In this document: in pieces, positions 8,458 through 16,856 of the stretch
How positions within the stretch are numbered: the stretch's first letter is position 1
Layout of the letters: every line of letters starts with the position of its first letter
Assembly: GCF_014174155.1 (NCBI RefSeq)
Contig: NZ_JABEQM010000016.1
Location: 1-64,000, forward strand
Reading direction: 5' to 3'
Length of the DNA: 64,000 nt
Origin: Gluconacetobacter tumulisoli
Lineage (GTDB): Bacteria; Pseudomonadota; Alphaproteobacteria; Acetobacterales; Acetobacteraceae
Program-made: the position numbers and the translations under genes
Notes under the pieces: generated by a model
Seen by the model: the letters and a program-made list of their open reading frames with translations, nothing else
Told to the model about the DNA's origin: nothing
Database searches by the model: none

Positions 8458-9363
8458 GTGACCGAGATCATACTCGCCCATCTGTCGGACCCGCACATTT
8501 CACATGACAAATTGTGTCTGCCGCCGGCGGCCCTGCTGAACAAGCGGGCGTTGAGCCACCTGTCATGGCGACGCAAACGCCGCTTCCTCCATGTCGGCGC
8601 GATGCTGGACAGGGTGGTGGCGGACCTGCGCGCCGCCGCCCCGGACGTTGTGGCCCTGACCGGCGACCTGACCAATCTGGGCCTGCCCGAGGAATGCCGG
8701 CAGGCGGCAGACTGGCTGCAGCGGAACATGCCCGCGCGAACGATCGTGATTCCCGGCAACCATGACATGCTTGTGTCCGAACGCTGGTCGGACACGCTCG
8801 GGCTATGGGCGCCGTGGATGGTCCCGGCCCCGGACGATTTTCCCTTCGTGCGGCGGATCGGGCCGCTGGCGCTGATCGGCGTGAATTCCGCGCGGCCAAT
8901 GCCCTGGTTTTCCGCGGCGGGACGGATCGGACGCCCCCAGGCCGACCGCCTGGCCGCCATTCTGCGCGACACCGGCCGGGAGGGCCTGTGCCGCATCGTC
9001 CTGATCCATCACCCGCCCGTGGCGGGCATCGTGCCCCGCCGGAAGGCCCTGCTGGATCGTGCGCTGTTCGGCGACGCCATCGCCCGCGCGGGGGCGGAGC
9101 TGGTGCTGCACGGGCACTCCCATTTTTCGGGACTGTCTTCGCTGCCCGGCCCCCTGGCGCCCGTACCGGTCCTGGGGGTGGCATCGGCATCAATGCGGTC
9201 CGACCGGGCGGCGCGCGCGGCAGCATGGCAGCGGATCCGGATCACGACGACGGAACGCGATTTTCATATCGAAATCCGGCGGCGGATCTTCCGTCCCGAC
9301 ATCCCCATGCAGGAGCTTCCGCCGACGCTCTTCACCGCCTATCGCATCCGACCGCCGATTTGA
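8458..9363 (+). CDS. Calcineurin-like metallophosphoesterase
   Basis: This 301-residue protein has the five blocks of the calcineurin-like fold: LSDPH (residues 9-13), TGDLTN (68-73), PGNHD (99-103), LIHHPP (182-187) and HGHSHFSG (218-225). These supply the two-metal site. I chose the GTG at 8458 because GGAGG (8448-8452) stands 5 bases before it and the protein then starts right at the first beta-strand, as is usual. The open frame extends much further upstream but has no family match there. It is the first gene of a plus-strand operon with LptF/LptG-like permeases and a lipid hydroxylase. It may dephosphorylate a lipid intermediate, or may be a CpdA-type nucleotide phosphodiesterase. Confidence 0.8.
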   Translation: MTEIILAHLSDPHISHDKLCLPPAALLNKRALSHLSWRRKRRFLHVGAMLDRVVADLRAAAPDVVALTGDLTNLGLPEECRQAADWLQRNMPARTIVIPGNHDMLVSERWSDTLGLWAPWMVPAPDDFPFVRRIGPLALIGVNSARPMPWFSAAGRIGRPQADRLAAILRDTGREGLCRIVLIHHPPVAGIVPRRKALLDRALFGDAIARAGAELVLHGHSHFSGLSSLPGPLAPVPVLGVASASMRSDRAARAAAWQRIRITTTERDFHIEIRRRIFRPDIPMQELPPTLFTAYRIRPPI

Positions 9364-9379
9364 GTATGTGTGGGCCGAC

Positions 9380-10600
9380 ATGACGCGCGCACCTTCTCTT
9401 CCGTCGTTCGTCCGGAAACTCGCCGCGGGGACGCTGGACCACTATCTGATCGCGCAGACCCTGCCCCCGTTCGCCCTGGCACTCGGCGTCGTGATGACGG
9501 CGCTGCTGCTGGAACGGCTGCTGGTCCTGTTCAACGTACTGGCGGCGGATGGCGGCACGCTGCGAACCTTCTTCGGCCTGCTGGCGGACCTGGTGCCGCA
9601 TTATCTCGGCCTGGCGCTTCCGGCGGCGATCTGCGTCAGCGTGTTCTCGGTGGTCCGCAGGATGAGCCAGAACAACGAAATCGACGCCCTGATGGCCAGC
9701 GGCGTGTCCCTGTCGCGGATAGCGCGGCCGTTTGTCGCAATGGGGGTCATGCTCGGCCTGCTCAGCTTCCTGCTGTACGGGTTCATTCAACCATATGCCC
9801 GCTACAATTTCCGACATGGCCTATACTTGGCCAGCCATGCGGGCTGGGCGCCGCATCTGCAGGGGCGGATGTTCGCGACACCGTCCGGCGCCCTGATGCT
9901 GACCGCCGACCGGGTCGAGGGGGCGGGAACGCTGCTGTTCCATGTCTTCATCCGCGACAGGACCGGCGAACTGGAACGCGACATCACCGCCGATAGCGGG
10001 ACGCTGCAGATGACGGACGACCGGTCGTCCGTCCGACTGGACCTCGCACATGGCGTGATCGTCACCGACCGCCATGACGACCGCCCCACCCTGACGACGT
10101 TCGACACGACGACCCGCATCCTCCAAAGCGATCATCACGGCGGCACCTTCCGCCATCGGGGAAACGACGAACGCGAACTGACGGTGCCGGAACTGCGCCA
10201 GGCCATCCGTCATCATGACCCGGCGATCCGCCGGTCCCATCTGGTGGCGGAACTGCATTTCCGCCTGGCCCGGGCCATGGCCATTCCGTTCATTCCGGTC
10301 CTGGCCTGCGCCCTGGCGGGCATGGCCAAGCGGCAGCGGCGGAACCTGGGCCTGCCGATCGCGGCCATCAGCCTTGTGGGCTTCGACCATGCGCTCCAGC
10401 TGGGCCTCAGCCTGGTCGCCAGCCGCGGCATGTCGCCCTGGCTGGTGATCTGGGGGCCGTTCGTCATCTTCTGCGGCGCCTGCGTATGGCTGCTCGTCCG
10501 GCGAAGCGGGACAGCCGGCGCGGGATGGTGGTCCCTGATGCGACGCTTCGCACGACGCGGACAGGCCGTGGCCGGTCCGGCGACGGACACCAGCCGATGA
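9380..10600 (+). CDS. LptF-like permease (YjgP/YjgQ family)
   Basis: This 406-residue protein has the LptF/LptG architecture: three N-terminal transmembrane segments (about 30-130), a periplasmic beta-jellyroll-type domain (about 140-290) and three C-terminal segments. The family segment SQNNEIDALMASGVS lies after TM2-3, where the coupling helix to LptB is. LptF and LptG form the inner-membrane part of the machine that extracts LPS. The start ATG at 9380 is 16 bases after the phosphoesterase stop. The gene overlaps the LptG-like gene by 4 bases. It sits among sphingolipid genes with no lptA, lptB, lptC or lptD nearby, so a paralogue devoted to another glycolipid is possible. Confidence 0.85.
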   Translation: MTRAPSLPSFVRKLAAGTLDHYLIAQTLPPFALALGVVMTALLLERLLVLFNVLAADGGTLRTFFGLLADLVPHYLGLALPAAICVSVFSVVRRMSQNNEIDALMASGVSLSRIARPFVAMGVMLGLLSFLLYGFIQPYARYNFRHGLYLASHAGWAPHLQGRMFATPSGALMLTADRVEGAGTLLFHVFIRDRTGELERDITADSGTLQMTDDRSSVRLDLAHGVIVTDRHDDRPTLTTFDTTTRILQSDHHGGTFRHRGNDERELTVPELRQAIRHHDPAIRRSHLVAELHFRLARAMAIPFIPVLACALAGMAKRQRRNLGLPIAAISLVGFDHALQLGLSLVASRGMSPWLVIWGPFVIFCGACVWLLVRRSGTAGAGWWSLMRRFARRGQAVAGPATDTSR

Positions 10601-11709
10601 CCCCTCCCCCTCTGCCGATCGGATCGAGTCGCGGGGTGCTGCTGCGCTACCTGTCGCGTGAACTGGTGTCGCGCGTGCTGGCGACCGGCCTGATCCTGGT
10701 CGCACTGATGGAGATCCTGGCGCTGCTGGAGCAGCTGACACCGATCCTGGACCGTCACCTGGGCGTCGGGGGCGTACTGTATTTCCTGGTGCTGCGCAGC
10801 CCCCTGCTGCTGGGCAGCGTCTTTCCGCTGGCGGTCCTGATCGGGGCACTGATCATGCTGGTGCAAATGACAACGGCGAACGAAATCGCGATCCTGCGCG
10901 CGGCCGGACTGTCGACCCACGCCCTGGTCCGGCTTCTCCTGCCCGGCGTCGTCGGGCTGGGCCTGGTCAGCGCCGTCATCGACGACCAGGTGACCCCCCG
11001 TGCCGAACTGGCGCTGGCACGCTGGTGGAACGCCACCGACCCGCATCCCGAATCCGGACGCGCGTTCTGGTTTCGGGCCGGCACGACGCTGATCGACGTC
11101 GGATACATCGCGGGGGGCGGCCGGATCGCCGGCAAGCTGGACCTGTATCGGCGCGATCCATCGGGACGGCTGACCAGCATCGTCCATATCGGGGACGCCC
11201 GTTTCGTCGACGGCGCATGGACGGGGGGCGACGGGCGGCAACTGACGATATCGCAGGCGACGGTGGACCCGGGCGCCTTCACCGCCCCGCCCGCCGAGGC
11301 CGGATGGCCGTCCGGGCTGCGTCCGGCGGACCTCGTGCGGCTGTCCATGGACAGCCCGCCGCTCGCCGCCTCGACGATGATCTCGATCCTGATGGACCGC
11401 GCGCCCTCCAGCCAGCCCCCCAGCTATTTTCGCACCGCATTGCTGGAACGCGCGCTGTTACCGCTGACATTCATCGTCATGCTATTATTGGCGGTGCCGG
11501 TGGTTTATATCCCGCCTCGTACCGGCGCGCGAAGCTGGCTTCCGGTCTGGTGTCTGGGCGCGGGCCTGCTGTTTATCGTCTTCCAGGGATTGATGCGGGC
11601 CCTGGGCAATGCCGGCACCCTGCCGGCCCTGGCCGCGACCCTTCCGGGCATCGCGATTTTCGCATTCGCAATCGGTGCCCTGATGTTGAGGATAGAAGAA
11701 AAATCATGA
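10597..11709 (+). CDS. LptG-like permease (YjgP/YjgQ family)
   Basis: This 370-residue partner of the preceding permease has the same layout: an N-terminal membrane bundle (about 15-130), a periplasmic domain (about 140-265) and three C-terminal membrane helices. The family segment TTANEIAILRAAGLS corresponds to the coupling-helix region. I set the start at the ATG overlapping the previous stop (ATGA at 10597), not the upstream in-frame ATG at 10486 inside the neighbour. Its own stop overlaps the hydroxylase start. LptF and LptG normally act as a heterodimer with an LptB ATPase, which is not encoded in this window. The likely cargo is LPS or, by context, a sphingolipid. Confidence 0.85.
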   Translation: MTPPPLPIGSSRGVLLRYLSRELVSRVLATGLILVALMEILALLEQLTPILDRHLGVGGVLYFLVLRSPLLLGSVFPLAVLIGALIMLVQMTTANEIAILRAAGLSTHALVRLLLPGVVGLGLVSAVIDDQVTPRAELALARWWNATDPHPESGRAFWFRAGTTLIDVGYIAGGGRIAGKLDLYRRDPSGRLTSIVHIGDARFVDGAWTGGDGRQLTISQATVDPGAFTAPPAEAGWPSGLRPADLVRLSMDSPPLAASTMISILMDRAPSSQPPSYFRTALLERALLPLTFIVMLLLAVPVVYIPPRTGARSWLPVWCLGAGLLFIVFQGLMRALGNAGTLPALAATLPGIAIFAFAIGALMLRIEEKS

Positions 11710-12485
11710 GCGGTACCCTGCGCAACGCGAATCTCCGGACGGGACGCAGCTTCGACCTGGGGAAAATGAACCTCCGGCAGCTCTGGATCGCCTACCTGAC
11801 CTATCCGACCATCATCCTCTACATCGTCCTCGCCATCGCCAGCTTCGCGTTCCTGGTCCGGCATTTCCCCGGAATCGGACAGACACTCGTGGCCGCCGCC
11901 GCGGTCGTCGCGGTCTATCCCCTGGCATGGTACGCAATACACCGCTTCATCCTGCACGGGCGTTTCCTGTATCGGATGAAATGGACGGCCGGGCTGTGGA
12001 AGCGCATCCATTTCGATCATCATCAGGATCCGCATCTGCTGGACGTCCTGTTCGGCTCGCCGCTGAACACGATCCCGACGATTGCGATCATCACGATCCC
12101 CGTCGGCTACCTGATCGGCCATCTGGGGGGGGCCGCAGCGGCCTTCGGAACGGGGCTTGCGATCACCTGCATCTATGAATTCTTCCATTGCATCCAGCAC
12201 CTGAACTACAAGCCCAGGATGCGCTGGATCCAGAAGATGAAGCAGCGGCATGTCCTGCATCATTTCCATGACGAGGACGGCAATTACGGCATCACCAGCT
12301 TCGTCGTCGACCGGATCTTCGGCAGTTATTACGTCGATGCGCGCGCCCGGCCCCGCAGCCCCAGCGTCTTCAACCTGGGGTATGACGTGGCGGAGGCCAA
12401 CCGCTATCCCTGGGTGATGGACCTGACCGGCACCCCCCCGCGCGACCGGCCCGACGGCGCGTCGTCGAACAGGAACGCCGCGTGA
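11706..12485 (+). CDS. Fatty acid/ceramide hydroxylase (sterol-desaturase superfamily)
   Basis: This 259-residue integral membrane protein carries the histidine clusters of the di-iron fatty acid hydroxylase superfamily: H79-x4-H84, H102-xx-HH(105,106) with H110 in HFDHHQDPH, H161-xxx-H165, and H182-xx-HH(185,186) with H188. The spacing resembles fatty acid 2-hydroxylases, which act on ceramide or its acyl chain at the membrane. Free ceramides of acetic acid bacteria are known to carry 2-hydroxy fatty acids, which fits this gene lying in an spt locus. It overlaps the LptG-like gene (ATGA) and the NTP-transferase gene (GTGA). The true start at 11706 replaces a much longer upstream open frame that is only LptG shadow. 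Confidence 0.82.
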   Translation: MSGTLRNANLRTGRSFDLGKMNLRQLWIAYLTYPTIILYIVLAIASFAFLVRHFPGIGQTLVAAAAVVAVYPLAWYAIHRFILHGRFLYRMKWTAGLWKRIHFDHHQDPHLLDVLFGSPLNTIPTIAIITIPVGYLIGHLGGAAAAFGTGLAITCIYEFFHCIQHLNYKPRMRWIQKMKQRHVLHHFHDEDGNYGITSFVVDRIFGSYYVDARARPRSPSVFNLGYDVAEANRYPWVMDLTGTPPRDRPDGASSNRNAA

Positions 12486-13249
12486 CGTCCGGCGGCACGC
12501 TGAACGTCCTGATCCTGGCGGGCACGCGCGCAGGGACACGCGACCCGATGGCCCAGGCCGCCGGCGTCTCGCACAAGGCGATCCTGCCCGTCGCCGGCCG
12601 GCCGATGATCGCCCGGGTCGTCGACGCGCTGTCGGCCGTCCCACGGATCGGCCGCATCGCGGTCAGCATCGAGGATCCGGACATCCTGACCGGCCTTCTG
12701 GATCGCCCTGTTACGATCCTGCCGCCGGCCCAGGGCCCCAGCGGCAGCGTAATGGAGGCGATCGGCACATTGGGCACGCCCCTGCTGGTCACGACGGCCG
12801 ACCATGCGCTGCTGCGTCCGGAATGGATCGAATCGTTCCTGTCCGCCGCCGGCGACACCTGCGACGTCGCGGCCGGCATCGCGATGGAACGGGACATCCG
12901 CCGCGATGTCCCCGGCACGAAACGCACGATGATCCGCCTGGCCGACGGGGCGTTTTCAGGTTGCAACCTGTTCCTGTTCCGCACCCCGGCAGCGATCGGC
13001 GTCGTCCGGCTCTGGCAACGCCTGGAACAGGAGCGCAAGCGACCCGTCCGCATGGCCCGCCTGCTGGGGCCGGGGATCCTGCTGCGCTACCTGGTGGGAC
13101 GCCTGACGCGCCAGGCCCTGTGTGCGCGGATCGAACGGCTGGCCGGCGCGTCCGCTCGCCTGGTCCCCTTGCCCGACGGACGCGCCGCCGTGGACGTGGA
13201 CAAGCCGGCCGACCTCGATCTGGTACAATCGATCCTCGCGGCCGCCTGA
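12482..13249 (+). CDS. MobA-like NTP transferase
   Basis: This 255-residue protein of the nucleotidyl/sugar-1-phosphate transferase fold begins at a GTG overlapping the hydroxylase stop. The N-terminal nucleotide-binding loop is LILAGTRAGTRDPMA (about 10-24), followed by HKAILPVAGRPMI (31-43). A metal-binding segment, TTADHALL (about 101-108), takes the place of the usual DxD. Family members activate sugars, sugar acids or alcohols as CDP, GDP or UDP derivatives. Its place between a lipid hydroxylase and a glycosyltransferase suggests that it makes an activated headgroup precursor. The substrate is not evident. Confidence 0.7.
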   Translation: MTSGGTLNVLILAGTRAGTRDPMAQAAGVSHKAILPVAGRPMIARVVDALSAVPRIGRIAVSIEDPDILTGLLDRPVTILPPAQGPSGSVMEAIGTLGTPLLVTTADHALLRPEWIESFLSAAGDTCDVAAGIAMERDIRRDVPGTKRTMIRLADGAFSGCNLFLFRTPAAIGVVRLWQRLEQERKRPVRMARLLGPGILLRYLVGRLTRQALCARIERLAGASARLVPLPDGRAAVDVDKPADLDLVQSILAAA

Positions 13250-13257
13250 CCTGAACC

Positions 13258-14367
13258 ATGCGTATCGCCTATGTCATCAACTCGCTGGAAGGGGGCGGCG
13301 CCGCCTTCCCTGTGCCTGACATTACCCGGGTGATGCGGCAGGAGGGGCATGAGGTCGAACTGTTCGCGCTGCTCCGCGGCGACGGACGCGCCCTGTCGGC
13401 CATCGAACGGACAGGTCTGAAGGTCCATATCCGCGACGGGGACAAAAGGGACCATGTCGCCGCCCTGCGCTGGCTGGACCGCCAGATGGGGGCCTATCGC
13501 CCCGACCTGCTGTGGACGTCGCTGACCCGCGCCACGGCGATGGGACAACTTGTCGGGTTGAAGCGGCGGATTTCCGTCGTCAGCTGGCAGCATAATGCAG
13601 GACTGAGCGAGGCCAATATCCGGCTTCTGCGGACGTTGCGGGGGCTGACGCGGCTGTGGGTCGCCGATTCGGGCTGCGTGCTGGATTTCGCCCGCCGCAG
13701 GCTGGGAATACCCGAGGATCGCCTCGCCTCCTGGCCGATTTTTCGAGCCAATCCCGAATTTCCGGTGGCCCGCCCCTGGCAGTCCGGCGACATCGTGCGA
13801 ATCGGATCGCTGGGCCGCCTGCACCGGGCCAAGGGCTACGATGTCCTGTGCGCCGCCCTGGCGATCCTGAAGACCCACGGCACGCTCGCGCCGTTCGAGA
13901 TCACCGTCTCGGGCGAAGGGGCGATGCGGCCGCAGCTGGAATCCCTGATCCGCGACAACCGCCTGACGACGCTTCGTCTGCCGGGGTTCAACGAACGCGT
14001 GCCGGACTTCCTGGCGGGGCAGCACCTGTACGTGCAGCCGTCGCGACGCGAAGGCCTGTGCATCGCCATGCATGAGGCCATGCAGGCCGGCCTGGGCGTC
14101 GTGGCATCGTCGGTCGGCGAAATGCCCTACACGATCGAGGAGGGTATCTCCGGCCATGTCGTGCCCCCCCAGGACCCGACGGCCCTGGCGCAGGCCCTGG
14201 CGGCGGTCCTGCACCATCCGGAGCGTCTCGCCGGCCTGGGACAGGCCGCCCGCACGCGGGTACTGACACGATTCGACCCGGCACGCTTCGACGCGGCGGG
14301 GCAGGCCATCCTCCAACGCATCGGCCGCCAGGTCACGTTCCCTCCCGCAGACTATTCCGCGGGATGA
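13258..14367 (+). CDS. GT4-type glycosyltransferase
   Basis: This 369-residue retaining GT-B glycosyltransferase has the N-terminal acceptor-domain start MRIAYVINSLEGGGAA, a mid-protein IGSLGRLHRAKGYD at the domain junction, and the donor-site EX7E motif in REGLCIAMHEAMQAG. It lies 8 bases after the NTP transferase gene and closes the lipid operon. It probably adds a sugar to the lipid product before or after flipping. No signal peptide or membrane helix is seen, so it should act at the cytoplasmic face. Donor and acceptor are unknown. Confidence 0.78.
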   Translation: MRIAYVINSLEGGGAAFPVPDITRVMRQEGHEVELFALLRGDGRALSAIERTGLKVHIRDGDKRDHVAALRWLDRQMGAYRPDLLWTSLTRATAMGQLVGLKRRISVVSWQHNAGLSEANIRLLRTLRGLTRLWVADSGCVLDFARRRLGIPEDRLASWPIFRANPEFPVARPWQSGDIVRIGSLGRLHRAKGYDVLCAALAILKTHGTLAPFEITVSGEGAMRPQLESLIRDNRLTTLRLPGFNERVPDFLAGQHLYVQPSRREGLCIAMHEAMQAGLGVVASSVGEMPYTIEEGISGHVVPPQDPTALAQALAAVLHHPERLAGLGQAARTRVLTRFDPARFDAAGQAILQRIGRQVTFPPADYSAG

Positions 14368-14413
14368 GGAACTGCGCCATGACGCGCAGGCCGGATCATG
14401 GCACGATCGGGAC

Positions 14414-14911
14414 ATGCCGTCCGACCTCGCGGAAAACCAGATCGTCATCCGACGCGCCATCCTGCATCTCTGCGGCCAGATGGGGTGGTCATCCCTGAAC
14501 GAACTACCGCTGCCGGATGGACGGCGGGCGGATATCATGGCGTTGCGCCCGGACAACGGATTCGTCTGCATCGAGATCAAGTCCGGCCCGCGGGATTTCC
14601 TGACCGATGCCAAATGGCCCTGCTACCGCGAGTGGTGCGACCAGCTTTTCTTCGCCGTGGACCGGGATTTTCCGGTCGCCCTGCTACCCGACAGCGTCGG
14701 CCTGATGATCGTCGCCACCGATATGCGCCCCGCCGGATACGGGATCATCGCCGAATCGGCCATCATGCGGGAGGCGCCCGCATGTCCCCTGCCCTCCGCC
14801 CGGCGTCGAAAGCTGACCCATCTGTTCGCGATGCAGGCCGCCGGGCGGCTGGGCCGGCTGGACGATCCGGCCATCACCGCATCCCTGCGCGCCGCCCGGC
14901 GTATCGAGTAG
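14414..14911 (+). CDS. mmcB: MmcB family DNA repair protein
   Basis: This 165-residue protein matches the MmcB family (Pfam DUF1052-type, restriction-endonuclease-like fold). Family residues include RRADIMAL (about 36-43), FVCIEIKSGPRDFL (52-65) and the strongly conserved DAKWPCYREWCDQLFFAV block (67-84). The D-ExK arrangement (D40, E56, K58) is that of PD-(D/E)XK nucleases. Caulobacter MmcB contributes to mitomycin C tolerance and is DNA-damage regulated. The short 46-base gap after the glycosyltransferase suggests it could be co-transcribed with the lipid operon, but the functions appear unrelated. Confidence 0.85.
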   Translation: MPSDLAENQIVIRRAILHLCGQMGWSSLNELPLPDGRRADIMALRPDNGFVCIEIKSGPRDFLTDAKWPCYREWCDQLFFAVDRDFPVALLPDSVGLMIVATDMRPAGYGIIAESAIMREAPACPLPSARRRKLTHLFAMQAAGRLGRLDDPAITASLRAARRIE

Positions 14912-15017
14912 ACCAGCCAGGGCACATCGATCGCCGCCGCGCCGCATCACATGACATGGGGCGCGATGTACGCCATTCACCGATCGACAGTGCCAGCCAT
15001 CCAGAAAAGGCCCCCCG

Positions 15018-15806
15018 ATGTCAGACGCCATCCTGTGCCGGTTCGAAGCCGCCCGTTCCATCGTCCGGGACGCCGCCGACCTCGCCATGTCCATGCGTCC
15101 CGCCTCCGGCGGCCCCTCCGGTACCCAGAAGAGCGCCCAGGACTGGCTGACCGAGGCCGACGGGGCGGTGGAGGCCCTGATTTCCACCCGAATCGGCGCC
15201 TTGTTCCCCGAGGACGGTTTCCAGGGCGAGGAAGGGGGCCGGACCCGCACCGGCCGCCTGCGCTGGATCGTGGACCCGATCGACGGCACGTCGAATTTCG
15301 CGCGCGGGCGCAACCGCTGGTGCGTATCGCTCGGCCTTCTGGAAGATGACCTGCCCGTCGCGGGGATCATCCAGGCCCCGGCCCTGAACGAGACCTATAC
15401 GGCGGTGCGCGGCCGGGGCGCATTCCTCAACGGCCGGCCGATCCATGCCTCGCCAGTCGACGACACGCGTTCTGCAATGATCGAGATGGGATGGAGCAGC
15501 CGCGTCCCCGCGGGCGTGTTCGAGGACAAGGTCGCGACGATTCTGCGGCTGGGCGCGATGCCCCGGTCCGGCGGGTCGGGCGCCCTCGCGCTGGCCGACG
15601 TAGCCTGCGGTCGCCTGGACGGTTACCTGGAAATGGTCATCAACATCTGGGACGTCGCGGCGGCCCTGGTCATCCTGGACGAGGCCGGGGCCCGGACCTC
15701 GCCATTCGTGCGTGACGGCGGGCTGGAACGCGGAATCACCATCCTTGCCGCCGCGCCGCGAATCGCGGACGATCTGGCGGCGGCGCTCGACGTTCCGCTC
15801 GGCTGA
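15018..15806 (+). CDS. Inositol-monophosphatase-family phosphatase
   Basis: This 262-residue phosphatase has the lithium-sensitive phosphatase motifs: TEAD (45-48), GEEGG (70-74), the signature DPIDGTSNF (86-94) and INIWDVAA in the C-terminal half, which supplies the last metal ligand. Family members hydrolyse inositol phosphate, histidinol phosphate, fructose-1,6-bisphosphate or 3'(2')-phosphoadenosine phosphates. Sequence alone does not separate these. Histidine auxotrophy rescue (HisN type) or a SuhB-like role are both possible. It is flanked by gaps of 106 and 144 bases, so it is probably transcribed separately. Confidence 0.85.
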   Translation: MSDAILCRFEAARSIVRDAADLAMSMRPASGGPSGTQKSAQDWLTEADGAVEALISTRIGALFPEDGFQGEEGGRTRTGRLRWIVDPIDGTSNFARGRNRWCVSLGLLEDDLPVAGIIQAPALNETYTAVRGRGAFLNGRPIHASPVDDTRSAMIEMGWSSRVPAGVFEDKVATILRLGAMPRSGGSGALALADVACGRLDGYLEMVINIWDVAAALVILDEAGARTSPFVRDGGLERGITILAAAPRIADDLAAALDVPLG

Positions 15807-15856
15807 CCCGCGGCCATCGTTACGACACAAAATTTCACCAGCATTCCCGCTCTGAA

Positions 15857-15870
15857 ATCCATGCATGGAT
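15857..15870. promoter_or_regulatory. 14-bp perfect palindrome upstream of the SYLF gene
   Basis: ATCCATGCATGGAT is a perfect palindrome about 80 bases before the SYLF gene, inside a 144-base intergenic gap. It has the size of a dimeric regulator site. No other copy was noticed in the window. Confidence 0.3.
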
Positions 15871-15950
15871 CGCGGAACAGGGATACGAAAGACGATCGCC
15901 CGGATCCATCGCGATGCGGGCTGCTGTCCCAGGCCAGGAGATAAGGGAGC

Positions 15951-16793
15951 ATGCTTTTGCGAGACGGCCGATTCCAGTTGAAGCCGGCGGTGCTGGCGGC
16001 AGCCCTGCTGCTGCCCGCGGCCCCGGCCCTTGCCGCCGGCGAAAAGCAGCAGGCGCTGGTGGACCGCGCCACCCTGACCGTGCGCGACATGTTTTCGGGC
16101 GCGCGCTCGGACAGCAACATCACCCGCTACATGGCGCAGGCCCGCGCCGTGATGGTCTGCCCATCTATTTTCCGCATGTCGATCGGCTTTGGCGGATCCG
16201 GCGGAGGATGCGTCCTGCTGTCGCGCGACGCGCGGGGATCATGGTCCGACCCGGCATTCTTCAGCCTCAGTTCCGCCAATGTCGGCATCCAGCTGGGCAT
16301 GCAGGATTCCCAGGTGATGTTCTTCGTCATGACCGACCGCGGCCTGCAGGCGCTGCTGGACAACCAGTTCCAGCTCGGCGCCGACGCGGCGGCGTCGTTC
16401 GCGACCATGGGATCGGGCATCGAAAGCGGTACGACCGGCCAGCGCAATACCGACATCATGGCCATCCAGAAATCGAAGGGCCTGTTCGCCGGCGCGGCGC
16501 TCGGGGGCTCGAAACTGTCGGTCAATAGCGGCGCCAACCGGTCCTATTACAACCAGATCGTCGGGCCGGAAGACATCGTGATTTCGATGCGGGTCAACAA
16601 CCCGGGCGCCGACCCGCTGCGCAGCGCCCTGAGCGAAGTGCAGGCCCGGGCGGCGGCAGCCGGTCCCGCCTACAACGCGCCCGCCGCGCCGGCCTACGCG
16701 CAGCCTGGCTATCAGGACGGCGAGCCCGCGCAGGTCACCTCGGCGCCCGCCTCCGGCGCCATCAGCAGCCAGCCGCTCGCCCCGCCGCATTAG
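15951..16793 (+). CDS. SYLF-domain (Ysc84-like) exported protein
   Basis: The 280-residue product has an N-terminal signal peptide (hydrophobic core LAAALLLPAAPALAAG, cleavage near residue 29) followed by a SYLF domain of about 180 residues. Family features include the ARAVMVCPSIFRMSIGFGGSGG opening, read in two overlapping segments, and the glycine-rich SGIESGTTGQ region. SYLF domains bind phosphoinositides in eukaryotes; the bacterial role is unclear. The last 60 residues are rich in Ala, Pro and Gln and look disordered. The likely site is the periplasm. GGAG occurs upstream of the ATG at 15951. Confidence 0.8.
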   Translation: MLLRDGRFQLKPAVLAAALLLPAAPALAAGEKQQALVDRATLTVRDMFSGARSDSNITRYMAQARAVMVCPSIFRMSIGFGGSGGGCVLLSRDARGSWSDPAFFSLSSANVGIQLGMQDSQVMFFVMTDRGLQALLDNQFQLGADAAASFATMGSGIESGTTGQRNTDIMAIQKSKGLFAGAALGGSKLSVNSGANRSYYNQIVGPEDIVISMRVNNPGADPLRSALSEVQARAAAAGPAYNAPAAPAYAQPGYQDGEPAQVTSAPASGAISSQPLAPPH

Positions 16794-16856
16794 CGGCGGG
16801 CTGCCGGCGAGCGCCCCTTGCGGGCGGGGGCACGGCCAGCGCCCTGCCCGGGGCAT

